Assembly: GCF_000725485.1 (NCBI RefSeq)
Contig: NZ_KL647033.1
Coordinates: 186,001-250,000, forward strand
Length of the DNA: 64,000 bases
Direction: 5' to 3'
From: Nonomuraea candida
GTDB taxonomy: Bacteria; Actinomycetota; Actinomycetes; Streptosporangiales; Streptosporangiaceae
Shown here piece by piece: positions 51,600 to 59,630 of the stretch. The notes under the pieces were generated by a model that was not told the origin of the DNA, searched no databases, and saw nothing but the letters and a program-made list of their open reading frames with translations. Made by a program: the position numbers and the translations under genes. Position 1 is the stretch's first letter; each line of letters opens with the position of its first letter.

Positions 51600-51869
51600 G
51601 TGAACCCAGAGGCACGAATCCTCAACTTGATCATGCGTCTCCACATGATCGACACGATCACCCGTACTGCATGGTCGTCCCGCACTTCGGTCGGCACCGC
51701 CCTGCTGCTGACCGAGATCATCGATCTGCGGGCTGAGCTGAGGCAGGACCTGGCGGCCCTCGGCGACGAGCTCGCGGGGCTGAGACGCCACATGAACGAG
51801 CACCTCACCGCCATCCGCTCCGAGCTGCTGCGCGGGCAGCGCAAATTCCGACGCCGCAAGATGCACTGA
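51600..51869 (+). CDS. 89-residue hypothetical helical protein
   Basis: Starts at a GTG five bases after GGCAGG. The sequence has an amphipathic first half (ARILNLIMRLHMIDTI) and a heptad-like coiled coil (EIIDLRAELRQDLAALGDEL and onward), ending with a basic tail RGQRKFRRRKMH. No membrane helix and no family recognised. The regular heptads and the normal codon use support a real gene. A dimeric structural or nucleic-acid-binding protein is conceivable. Confidence 0.5.
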   Translation: MNPEARILNLIMRLHMIDTITRTAWSSRTSVGTALLLTEIIDLRAELRQDLAALGDELAGLRRHMNEHLTAIRSELLRGQRKFRRRKMH

Positions 51870-51956
51870 TCAGCCGCTCCGGCGCAGTCAGCCGGAGGGC
51901 AGTGGACCGCCCGGTCTGAGTCTTCTGCAGGCTTACGAAGCCCAAACCGGACCGTC

Positions 51957-52412
51957 TCAGGACGCGCTCGTGGGCAGTTCGATCTGGTATCGGATGAAGC
52001 CACGGTTCTCGGCGACCTTGTCGTAAAGCTGCCGTGCTGTGCTGTTCGACTCGTGGGTGTTCCAGTACACGCGGGAGCAGCCCTGATCACGGGCCCAATC
52101 AGTGACGGCCGCGATCAACGCGCGGCCTACACCCATCCCCCGGGCCTCCGGAGCGGTGAACAGGTCTTGCAGGTAGCAGACGTCGGTGTCGGGCGCGGAG
52201 GTGTTCGCGTGGGTGAAGAAATGCGTGATGCCGACGAGCCGCCCATCCAGTCGCGCCCCAAGGGCGTGCAATCGGGTGTCCGCCTGGAATTCGCGCCATG
52301 CCCGGTCGTACATCTCATCCGGCTCGACGCGCTCATAAAAGGCAATGTACCCACGGAACAGGCCCTCCCAGACATCCCGCTCGGAGGGATGGAGCCGGTC
52401 AATCTCGATCAT
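51957..52412 (-). CDS. GNAT family N-acetyltransferase
   Basis: A 151-residue acetyltransferase with the acetyl-CoA loop EARGMGVGRALIAAV and the following RVYWNTHESNSTARQLYDKV helix; FFTHANTSAPDTDVCYLQDLF is the strand 4 region. The substrate cannot be told. It stands alone, with GGAA-type sequence before the ATG, between small frames and a long repeat region. Confidence 0.88.
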   Translation of the reverse strand: MIEIDRLHPSERDVWEGLFRGYIAFYERVEPDEMYDRAWREFQADTRLHALGARLDGRLVGITHFFTHANTSAPDTDVCYLQDLFTAPEARGMGVGRALIAAVTDWARDQGCSRVYWNTHESNSTARQLYDKVAENRGFIRYQIELPTSAS

Positions 52413-53640
52413 GGACTTCCTTCGATGGTGCAGGTCAGCAGGCGCGAGGCGGTCGTGGCGCCACTTCGCGATGGAGGTATTGGACTGAATGAGGCAATGT
52501 CACAACCTAGGGAGAAGCGGTCGTTCGGGATACGGCCACTCGGATGTGATACCGGGTGACCAGTTCTCGGTCAGCGGTGTACAGCACGTGGTGTCGAGCG
52601 TGCGCTCGGCCTCAATCTCAGCCTCCGGCTCTGGCCCGACGTCGGCCCAGACCGGGACTCGGGCACGGGCACGAACTGGGTGCCGGGGTCGGAGCTGGGC
52701 CCGGGCGCGGCTTCAGCGGCGGGACCGATCTCGGGGCGGGGTTCGGGGGCAGGATCGGTGCGAGAGCCGGGGCCGATGTCAGTCGCGGACTCGGAGGTCG
52801 GGCTCAGAACTGCGCCCAGTCCCGATGTCAGTGGCGCCACCAATGCCAGGGGCAAGGCCGTCTCGGTGCCAGGGCCGGGCTCGGTGCCAGGGCCGGGCTC
52901 GGGCACGAACTGGGTGCCGGGTTCGGAGCTGGGCCCGGGTGCGGCTTCAGTGGCGGGACCGATCTCGGTCGGATCCGGAGTCGGGCTCGATGCGAGGACC
53001 GGGGCCGAGGCCGGGGCCGAGGCCGGTGTCAGTGGCGAAGTCGGGCTCGGAGGCGAGGTTGGAGTCGGGCTCATCCTGGAGGTCGGGGCTCAGACTCACC
53101 CTGGAGGTCGGGGCTCAGGCTCGCCTTGGAGGGTGGCCTCAGGCTCGCTCTGGGGTCGGTCTCTGGATCGGGGGCTCGGCCTCTGGGACAGGGGCGGGGT
53201 CGGTGGTGAAGGCTCGGCGGTGTCGCATGTTCACGTTCGGACGAACTTCGTCATTGAGCGCGGGCAGTGGCGACTTGGTGACCGTTCCATACAAAGGGGA
53301 AGTTCGTGGCCGAAGCCAGGAACTCGCGGCGGTGCAGGGGAGGCTTGCCGCCTACGGAAAGGACCTCGCCGCTGCGCGGGCGAACCTCGTCATCGCCCGT
53401 CACGGCGGCTCGCCGCCGTACACGAGGATCGCCGGCGTGGATCGCGGCGGGTGCGGTGCATGGAGAGAGACGCGATGGTGTGGCGCGTCGCCTGGATCAC
53501 CGCTCGGGGTGGGCGGGAGCGTTGAGGGCGGCGGGGCGCCCGTGCGTTTCGGCCCGAACCGATCTTCGAATCGCCCCGGGCGACCCGTGAGGGCATGCGC
53601 CTGACCAGGGCATTCATCACGTCGAGTGCCGGGGTATGAG
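52413..53640. repeat. G-rich repeat region between GNAT gene and GntR gene
   Basis: No gene is supported over about 1.2 kb. From 52620 to 53200 the + strand is a chain of imperfect repeats such as GGTGCCAGGGCCGGGCTC (two adjacent perfect copies at about 52868-52903) and GGGACTCGGGCACGGGCACG. Larger blocks recur: 52670-52740 is similar to 52900-52970. The G-rich strand is the + strand, so the C-rich transcript would come from the - strand. Open frames here are products of composition. Confidence 0.6.
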
Positions 53641-53654
53641 GGGCCGGACGTGGA

Positions 53655-53700
53655 AGAGGTCGCCGATATGTGCTCGGGGGTACACACATCGACGACCTCT
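53655..53700. other. long near-perfect hairpin upstream of GntR gene
   Basis: AGAGGTCG-C-CGATATGTG (53655-53672) pairs with CACACATCG-A-CGACCTCT (53683-53700): 16 of 18 positions pair around a 10-base G-rich loop. It is 161 bases before the chosen GntR start. There is no T-run. It could be an RNA regulatory element, an operator or the footprint of an inverted duplication. Confidence 0.55.
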
Positions 53701-53860
53701 ACCGGAGAATCGGCACCCCTTACATCGGCGTTACAAGGTTTCTCCGATAATTTTCCGCCATCGCAAAGTTGGGGCTCCAGCAGTCATCGATGACGGTCGG
53801 TTACCTGCCGAATACGGCAACATGGGGCAACGCCTCACACGAACCCCCAGGGATGGACTA

Positions 53861-54577
53861 GTGGCCACCTCAGATCCGGTCTACCTGCGTGTCGTCGAAG
53901 ACATCCGGCGACAGATCACCGACGGCACCCTTCCCCCCGGTGCGCCCATTCCTTCGCGGGCGCAGCTGACCCGTAAATATCAGGTCGGCGAGACCGCCGC
54001 TCGCCACGCGCTTCGCGTGCTCGCGGGCGAGGGTCTCATCATCGGCCGGGTGGGCTCGGGACACTACGTCAGGGAACGCCCCGACCTAACACCGCTATAC
54101 CGATGGCGTTTTCTCGATCACCCCGCCCCCTTCGCCGCCGACCTGCAGTCCCAAGGCAGGCGCGTGACATGGGACTGGCACAGCGAACCAGCCGAGGCGG
54201 GGCCCGACATCGCCAGACGCCTACGCCTGCCCCAGTCGGCCACGCTGACCAGAACGCATTACGTCTTCCGCGGGGACGGCAGACCGCTTCAGCTCGCCAC
54301 GTCGTACGAGTTGCGGGAGTTCGCACCTCATACGGAGGAGGAGCGGCGGAGCCTGGTCGCGAGGATGTACGCGCACGGCATAAAGATCACGGAAGTTGTC
54401 GAGAGCGTACACACCCGCATTCCGCGCCCTGTGGAGAGCGACGCGCTGGATCTCGCGGCCGGCGTGCATGTCCTGCACGTGGAACGTACCCATTGGGCGG
54501 GCGATCGCCCGGTGGAGACCAGCGACATCGTCATTCCGGGCGATCGGTTCCGGGTCATGTACAGCATGCCCCTTTAG
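53861..54577 (+). CDS. GntR family regulator with UTRA ligand domain
   Basis: A 238-residue HutC-type regulator. The winged helix (about 1-70, DPVYLRVVEDIRRQITDGTL, PIPSRAQLTRKYQVGETAAR) is followed by a UTRA domain (about 85-235). The GTG at 53861 is chosen because GGGA lies before it and the family N-terminus begins there; an ATG at 53822 lacks a ribosome binding site. A short palindrome TGCCG-N4-CGGCA at 53806-53819 may be its operator. No metabolic gene accompanies it; a strong hairpin ends the unit at once. Confidence 0.88.
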   Translation: MATSDPVYLRVVEDIRRQITDGTLPPGAPIPSRAQLTRKYQVGETAARHALRVLAGEGLIIGRVGSGHYVRERPDLTPLYRWRFLDHPAPFAADLQSQGRRVTWDWHSEPAEAGPDIARRLRLPQSATLTRTHYVFRGDGRPLQLATSYELREFAPHTEEERRSLVARMYAHGIKITEVVESVHTRIPRPVESDALDLAAGVHVLHVERTHWAGDRPVETSDIVIPGDRFRVMYSMPL

Positions 54578-54578
54578 A

Positions 54579-54622
54579 TCGGGAGCTTTCGGGCGAGGTA
54601 AGGCTTGCCGGAAAGCTCCCGA
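54579..54622 (+). terminator. strong stem-loop terminator after GntR gene
   Basis: TCGGGAGCTTTC (54579-54590) and GAAAGCTCCCGA (54611-54622) form a perfect 12-bp stem starting one base after the stop. The 20-base loop can extend pairing with GGC/GCC. There is no long T-run, which is usual in high-GC actinobacteria. Confidence 0.75.
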
Positions 54623-54741
54623 CCGACCACACCCGCGCCGCTCTTGGGGCGTCGACTCAACCCCGGGGCGGCGCGCTGGCCGCCCTTCCTCCCCGGGCGG
54701 AACTCACATCGCCGCCCGGCCGCCACAGTGAAGCCCGCCGA

Positions 54742-54826
54742 GTGATTCACGCTCTCATAGCCGCATGGCCCGCTCGGACAAACAGGGTTGAGTAGGTCAG
54801 GACCTACGCCGCCCTACGGAACGGCC
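54742..54826 (+). repeat. dispersed intergenic repeat, copy D
   Basis: Contains GTGATTCACGCTCTCATAGC, GCATGGCCCGCTCGGACAAA and GAGTAGGTCAGGACCTACGC, in the same order and spacing as in copies A to C. AACAGGG and GGTCAGGA are the best conserved blocks. Confidence 0.5.
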
Positions 54827-55183
54827 TCCGCGTCTCTGACGATGCCGCTCGGCCGGCCGCCGCCTCGCTGGCCGCCGCCCCACCGTCAGACGCCCACCGT
54901 CAGGCGCCCACCGTCAGACGCCTGCCGTTAGGCCCCCCGCCATCGTTCGCCGAGCCGTCTCACCAGGACCGCTTCTAGGCGGTCATGAGTTGCCTCCCAA
55001 GGGGCGAACTGTGGGGCCCCACGGCCCAGCGGACCTGGCCTGGTGAACCAGGGCCTCTGATGACTGGGCTGGCTGACTCCATGGACCGCCACAGCACACC
55101 AGATGCGGCACCCCTTGCCGATCGCGTAGCCCCATACGCCTCGCCGTCGCGCGCCAAAGTTTGGGTGGCGTCCCGTGGAGGTG

Positions 55184-55266
55184 GCGGATCAACGCTCTCG
55201 TCACTGCATGGCTTATCTGGCGAACAGCACCAAGCGGGTCACGAATTACCCCGCTGCGGGACGCCG
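55184..55266 (+). repeat. dispersed intergenic repeat, copy B
   Basis: Contains GCGGATCAACGCTCTCGTCA, GCATGGCTTATCTGGCGAAC and GGGTCACGAATTACCCCGC. Read in one frame it gives WRINALVTAWLIW, but the corresponding frames in other copies are broken, so coding is not supported. It lies 252 bases upstream of radC. Confidence 0.55.
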
Positions 55267-55517
55267 CCAGACTGTGCTGTGGGGATATCTCGACCCGACC
55301 TCGTTCGGCACGGCATGACATTGACGCAGGTTGTGGGCAACTTCAAATTCTCCGCATTCTGCACATGACGTACGCCACATAGCGACAGCGTGCGCCACGC
55401 GTGCCGGATTCGCTGGATAAAGCGTGCACAGCTTGTCGAAATAGCGCATTACTCCACCGGCAATGCGGGGGCTGAGATTGTCGGTGCTCGTTGATAGAAC
55501 GGTTGCGGAGGTTGCAG

Positions 55518-56174
55518 ATGCGAGTCAAAGACCTGTCAAAAGGTGATCGGCCGCGTGAACGGCTCATCTCCGTCGGCGCGGCCGCGCTGGCGGATCGGGA
55601 GTTGCTGGCCGTGCTGCTCGGCTCCGGCCATCACGGCGAGAGCGCCCTCGATCTGGCCAGCAAAGTGATCGAGCATTGCGGAGGATTCGACGCACTGAGC
55701 CGTTCCGCGCCGCATCGGTTACTGACGATGCGAGGCATCGGCCCTGCCAAGGCCGCACGAGTGAGCGCGGCCTTCCATCTCGTACGCCGGGCGGAGGCGT
55801 GGCCCGAGCGTGAGCGCATCACCAGCACCTCTGACCTGGCCCGGGCGTGCGCGTCGCTGCTGCACGATCGGACGCAGGAGCAGCTGGTCATGGTGGCGTG
55901 CGACACCGGTGGACGGATCCTGAAGCGTGCGACACTGACCTCAGGCGGCAGTGATCACACGCTGATGCCCGTACGTGAGGTGATCACGGAAGTGCTCGCG
56001 GCGGGCGGGGCGATGTTCGGCCTCGCCCACAATCACCCTGGCGGATCGCTTGAGCCCAGCCAGGCCGATCTGGAGGCCACGGCCAAGCTGCTCGAGGCTG
56101 CGGAGACCGTCGGGCTGCGGCTGCTCGATCACGTGGTCATCGCGGGTAAGTCCTGGAGGCGCATTCCCATATAA
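55518..56174 (+). CDS. radC: RadC-like JAB/MPN domain protein
   Basis: A 218-residue UPF0758 (RadC) protein. The N-terminal helix-hairpin-helix region (RLLTMRGIGPAKAARVSAAF) is followed by an MPN(+) metalloprotease-like domain with H171, H173 and D184 (HNHPGGSLEPSQADLEAT) as zinc ligands. Despite its name, the biochemical function is unknown; family members are frequent on mobile elements and in competence regulons. GAGG lies seven bases before the ATG. No integrase or transposase accompanies it here. Confidence 0.9.
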   Translation: MRVKDLSKGDRPRERLISVGAAALADRELLAVLLGSGHHGESALDLASKVIEHCGGFDALSRSAPHRLLTMRGIGPAKAARVSAAFHLVRRAEAWPERERITSTSDLARACASLLHDRTQEQLVMVACDTGGRILKRATLTSGGSDHTLMPVREVITEVLAAGGAMFGLAHNHPGGSLEPSQADLEATAKLLEAAETVGLRLLDHVVIAGKSWRRIPI

Positions 56175-56547
56175 TACTATTTCACACGGATTATGAACCA
56201 GCGAATGCCAAAGGGCATGATCCCACGTATAGCGCCGAACGGCAGTTTTCAAGCGACGACCATGAGAACCTAATGGCGCGGGTAGGCCGTTATGGACGTC
56301 AGCCGGCCGCTACTCGTCGTGGCGTGGTCCCATGCCCTCGCAAGCACGGGGCCGCGTCCATGGTCACGCGCTGATCCCAGGTGCGGCCCCATTCCTTGAA
56401 TGTTCTTGGCATGGGAACGTACCGTCCAATGGGTTCATGCGCGGACACACGGTGCGTCGGCGACGGTCGCCTGGGCGCACCATCGCTCGGCGGTGTCCGG
56501 TTCGCAAACGCGGTGCCCATGGCCGCGCCCAGGTGCCGACTGCACCT

Positions 56548-56583
56548 TGCCGCCGGGCGGGAGGCGACTTCCGCCCGGCGGCA
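56548..56583. other. hairpin with GNRA-type loop
   Basis: TGCCGCCGGGCGG pairs perfectly with CCGCCCGGCGGCA. Three more pairs (one G-T) close a GCGA tetraloop, giving a 16-pair stem. It is 374 bases after radC, so a simple radC terminator is unlikely; a structured RNA is possible. Confidence 0.5.
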
Positions 56584-56826
56584 GCCCGACTCGCGACCCT
56601 CACTGGGCGTCGAGACAGAAGTCGGAGTCACCGGTCACGAAACTCTTCCGCCGCATGGGGTGCACGCGCCACACTGTTGCTCGCGGCCATCGCGTTCAAT
56701 GTCCTTCTGAGCTGCGTCTTCGGAGGGCCGCGATGGCCGTCACCATATTTTTCCCTTGGGCTGCGCGGCTTGGAGGATCGGCTGTTCGGGTGCCGGCGTG
56801 CTGCCGAGGTAGACAAACGGTCTCAG

Positions 56827-56877
56827 CATGCATGACCACCTGAGCAAACAGGGCCGAGTGGGATGTACCGCTTGTCG
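56827..56877 (+). repeat. dispersed intergenic repeat, copy E (short)
   Basis: The most diverged copy: GCATGACCACCTGAGCAAAC, AGGGCCGAGTGGGATGTACC and GCTTGTCG follow the order of the core of copies A to D. The first third of the element is missing. Confidence 0.35.
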
Positions 56878-57534
56878 TTGCCAGTTGACGCTCTCTCCTT
56901 TGCGCTGTCCAGGTGGTTGCTGGGCGCCGCCCCAGGCGGCTGCTCGGCCTGGCCCGCCCGCCCGCCCGGCACGCGCTGGTCAGTAGGTGCACTCGCAGCC
57001 AGGAAAGCTCACGGCTAAGACGGCCCTGCAGCGCAGGCGCTCGCACAGCCGAGGCGATCCCACAGCCCGGGCAACCACGCCTTGCAGCTAAGGCGACCTT
57101 GCACTCAAGGAAAGCTCCGCAGCCAAGGAAGCTCCGCAGCCGGAGAGCTTCGGCGCCAGAGGTGCTAGCAGTGCCGGTGCCGGCGGTGTCGGCGGTGCCC
57201 CTCGTGCCGATGGTGCCAGTCGTACCGAAGGTGCCAATGGTGCCGATGGTGCCAGAGGCGCCGAGGGTGCCGGTGGTCCTAGTCCTGGAGGTGCGGAGGT
57301 ACTGGCAGTGACTGAGGTGCGGGTGATCTCGACAGGTGAGGCCGCCGACTTCACGGACACCCCGGGGAGATGCTAGAGGCGCTGGGGTGTCAGAGGGCGC
57401 CTGAGGGTGTCTATGGCGCCGACGCGACACGGGGATCTGGGGGCTTGGGGGTCGCGGGGAGGGCTGTTCTGCTTGTCGGGGTGGGTGGTGGTTCTCTCAT
57501 GAGGGAGCTGCAGGGATTCGTCTAGACTCCCCGC

Positions 57535-58023
57535 GTGCTAGATCGCCAAGGACCCGTACCCATCTACAAGCAGGTTGCCGAACTGGTCCGCGAGCAGATC
57601 GAACGCGGTGAGCTCGGAGCCGGCGACCCCGTGCCGAGCGAGGCGGCTCTAGAGAAGAGGTACGCCATCGCCAGGACGACCGCCCGGCGCGTGGCGCGGG
57701 AGCTTCGGGAGTTGGGGCTGGCGTACACGATTCAGGGCGAGGGCACGTTCGTCGGCCTGCCCGGTACGCCACGGTCACCTCAGACGATGCCGATTTATCG
57801 GAAGATCGCCGCAGAGGTCATCGACCGTATCCAGCAGGGCGAGATCGCACCGAACAGGGCCATTCCGGGAGAGAAAGCGATGATGCGGCAATATGGCGTC
57901 GCTAAGGTGACCGTACGTCAGGCCGTCGCGCATCTCAGAGAACTCGGATGGGTGTTCACCCTGCCATATCGCGGTACATATGTGGCCGACCCAGAAAAAT
58001 GGCCCATAAATCGGGGCTCTTGA
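57535..58023 (+). CDS. double winged-helix GntR-type protein without ligand domain (1)
   Basis: A 162-residue protein made of two complete GntR winged helices. Domain one (about 1-75) has PIYKQVAELVREQIERGEL, PSEAALEKRYAIARTTARR and GEGTFVG. Domain two (about 84-157) repeats the plan with PIYRKIAAEVIDRIQQGEI, PGEKAMMRQYGVAKVTVRQ and YRGTYVA. No FCD, UTRA or aminotransferase-like domain follows. The GTG lies about six bases after a TAGACT -10-like box, suggesting a leaderless mRNA. It is followed after 40 bases by a second protein of the same design. Confidence 0.85.
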   Translation: MLDRQGPVPIYKQVAELVREQIERGELGAGDPVPSEAALEKRYAIARTTARRVARELRELGLAYTIQGEGTFVGLPGTPRSPQTMPIYRKIAAEVIDRIQQGEIAPNRAIPGEKAMMRQYGVAKVTVRQAVAHLRELGWVFTLPYRGTYVADPEKWPINRGS

Positions 58024-58063
58024 TTTCCTCTCTCATGGTCGCGCTTTTGGATACGCTTGAAGC

Positions 58064-58549
58064 GTGCTGAATCGCGAGGGCGACACCTACCTATATCTCC
58101 AGATCAGCGAGGTCCTCAGGTCGCGCATCGTCACCGAACTCGCGCCCGGAGACGCTGTGATCAGCGAGGCGGAGATCCAGCGGGAGTTCAAGGTCGCACG
58201 TACGACCGCGCGCCGGGCAATTCGCGTCCTGCGAAACCAAGGGCTGGTGCACACGCGGCAAGGAGAGGGAACGTTCGTCAGCGGTCCCGGACATAAGGGG
58301 TCTCTGGGGCGACAGTCGCCGTTCTATCGGCATATTGCTGGTGAAATTCGGGAGCGGATAAAGAGGGGCGAGTTGGCGGCATGCCAGCAGATTCCAGGCG
58401 AGCTCATGCTGGTGCGGGAGTACGGCGCCGCGCGGGAGACCGTGCGGCGGGCCATCTCGCTGCTGCGTGATGAGGGGTGGGTGTACAGCGTTCCGCATCG
58501 CGGGAGCTTCGTCTCACCCGAGGAAGAGTGGCCGACGTCGGGCGAGTGA
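58064..58549 (+). CDS. double winged-helix GntR-type protein without ligand domain (2)
   Basis: A 161-residue paralogue of the preceding protein with the same two-domain layout. Domain one has YLYLQISEVLRSRIVTEL, SEAEIQREFKVARTTARR and GEGTFVSG; domain two has PFYRHIAGEIRERIKRGEL, PGELMLVREYGAARETVRR and HRGSFVS. It also starts at GTG with a -10-like GGATAC a few bases upstream and no ribosome binding site. The two genes arose by duplication; the proteins may bind paired half-sites as monomers or act as heterodimers. Their targets are not evident. Confidence 0.85.
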   Translation: MLNREGDTYLYLQISEVLRSRIVTELAPGDAVISEAEIQREFKVARTTARRAIRVLRNQGLVHTRQGEGTFVSGPGHKGSLGRQSPFYRHIAGEIRERIKRGELAACQQIPGELMLVREYGAARETVRRAISLLRDEGWVYSVPHRGSFVSPEEEWPTSGE

Positions 58550-58613
58550 CGCTCGAACGGGTCCGGTGAACGGGCTCGGGCTGCCGGAGAACCCGGTGGT
58601 GTCCTGATGCGTG

Positions 58614-58695
58614 GTGGATCAACGATCTCGTCACACCCGGCTCATCTCGGCGAACAGGGCTAGGTGGGGCAGGAGCTACACCGCTCGTACGGGAA
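58614..58695 (+). repeat. dispersed intergenic repeat, copy C
   Basis: Contains GTGGATCAACGATCTCGTCA, CTCATCTCGGCGAACAGGGC and GGCAGGAGCTACACCGCTCG. The end of the copy passes directly into the 15-bp array, whose unit begins with the same CCGCTCGTACGGG. The array therefore seems to have grown out of the end of the repeat. Confidence 0.6.
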
Positions 58696-58755
58696 CCGCT
58701 CGTACGGGAACCGCTCGTACGGGGACCGCTCGCGCGGGAACCGCTCGTACGGGTC
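58681..58755 (+). repeat. 15-bp tandem repeat array at the end of copy C
   Basis: Five head-to-tail units of CCGCTCGTACGGGAA; the first two are perfect, the others differ at one to two bases. There are no spacers. Confidence 0.9.
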
Positions 58756-59212
58756 ACCCCGGACCGCCCCGCTCGCCTGAGCGACCGACCGACCGGCGCA
58801 TGTGCCGGCCCAGGACAGGACGGCGCAGGGCCGCGACCCGTTCCGGGCCCGTCGGAAGCCGGCTCGCGTAACAGACCGGCGCCAACGCCAGGATCCGAAC
58901 CAGTTCGGGAACGCCCGAGGGCGAATCGGGTCGGCGAAAAGGTCAGGTGGACGGGCGGGCCCTGATCAAGCGGGAGGGCCTGGCCAGGCCGCAGGAACGC
59001 GCCAGGCCGCTGTGGCTGGCCAGGCCACGGGAGCTTTCCAGGCCGCTGGGAAGGTCAGCCGGGTGAAAAAGATCGGGTCGGCGAAGAGGCCAGGTGGACG
59101 GGGAACGTCACGTGGATGGGAAAGGTCAGGCCGGCCAAAGACCCAGGCGAGCGGGAAAGGTCAGGCCGGCCAAAGACCCGGGCGAGTGGGAAAGACCGGG
59201 TCGGCGATGGGG

Positions 59213-59629
59213 TCAGGTCGGGGGGAAAGGAATGAGGCGGTACCAGAGACAGACCACGGTGGTGGTGTCGTCGACCTCGTACCCCGCCCCCGCCCAATAC
59301 CGCCGATGGGTCTCCCGCCAGTCCTCCGCCGAGGAGTACCCCTCGCCCTCCGCCTCCGCGAACTCCCAGGTGACCTCGGCGAACGGCGTCAGCTCGACCC
59401 TGGTGATCTCCACCTGCGCCACGGGGGAATTCGAGTCGTCGACGAGGACCAGGCGCTCGCCGACGTGCTCCACCTCCTCGCCCTCGGCCTCGTAGTCGAG
59501 GGGCAGCAACCCGGCCGTGGCCCTTTTCGCGCCGGAGAGCGTCAGGTCGGTGAGCTCGGTGCGGACTCTGCCGGGAGTGCCGAGTTCGAGCACTCTGAGC
59601 CCATTGATGCGTGGCCACATGAGGGCCAT
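59213..59629 (-). CDS. ASCH domain protein
   Basis: A 138-residue protein with the ASCH (PUA-like) beta-barrel pattern: LTDLTLSGAKRATAGLLPLD at 27-46, RLVLVDDSNSPVAQVEITRV, and FAEVTWEFAEAEGEGYSSAE followed by DWRETHRRYW. ASCH domains bind RNA or nucleosides; some hydrolyse modified nucleosides such as N4-acetylcytidine. It follows the di-iron protein gene by one base, so the two are co-transcribed. Function otherwise unknown. Confidence 0.8.
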   Translation of the reverse strand: MALMWPRINGLRVLELGTPGRVRTELTDLTLSGAKRATAGLLPLDYEAEGEEVEHVGERLVLVDDSNSPVAQVEITRVELTPFAEVTWEFAEAEGEGYSSAEDWRETHRRYWAGAGYEVDDTTTVVCLWYRLIPFPPT

Positions 59630-59630
59630 G

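Larger units (their letters stand above)
54623..55517. other. gap between GntR and RadC genes with repeats
   Basis: About 0.9 kb without a supported gene. It holds copy D and copy B of the dispersed repeat and a short run of 14-bp units CACCGTCAGACGCC (about 54884-54940, three to four imperfect copies). Confidence 0.55.
56175..57534. other. 1.4-kb gap between RadC and tandem GntR genes
   Basis: No supported gene. Contents: a 16-pair hairpin at 56548-56583, copy E of the dispersed repeat at 56827, and a run of nine-base variants of GGTGCCGAT at about 57170-57290 that reads VPM or GTI tripeptides in different frames. Confidence 0.55.
58550..59212. repeat. repeat-rich gap before ASCH gene
   Basis: No supported gene. 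It contains copy C of the dispersed repeat, the 15-bp array at 58681-58755, and from 58860 a G-rich stretch of imperfect repeats, including two near-identical GAAAGGTCAGGCCGGCCAAA units (about 59120-59200, period 39). The C-rich strand here is the - strand, that of the ASCH gene that ends at 59213. Confidence 0.6.

Noticed and set aside
52489..53604. 371-codon open frame on the + strand in the G-rich repeat region.
   Set aside because: Composition-driven: the translation is a chain of Gly/Arg/Ser repeats, other frames are equally open, and there is no ribosome binding site.
55518..56174. RadC taken as proof of a phage or integrative element.
   Set aside because: No integrase, transposase, att-like repeats or structural phage gene occurs in the window; only a weak suspicion of an island remains.
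56299..56843. Overlapping open frames of 110-150 codons on both strands after radC.
   Set aside because: No ribosome binding sites and no recognisable domain; the GC-rich hairpin at 56548 lies in their middle.
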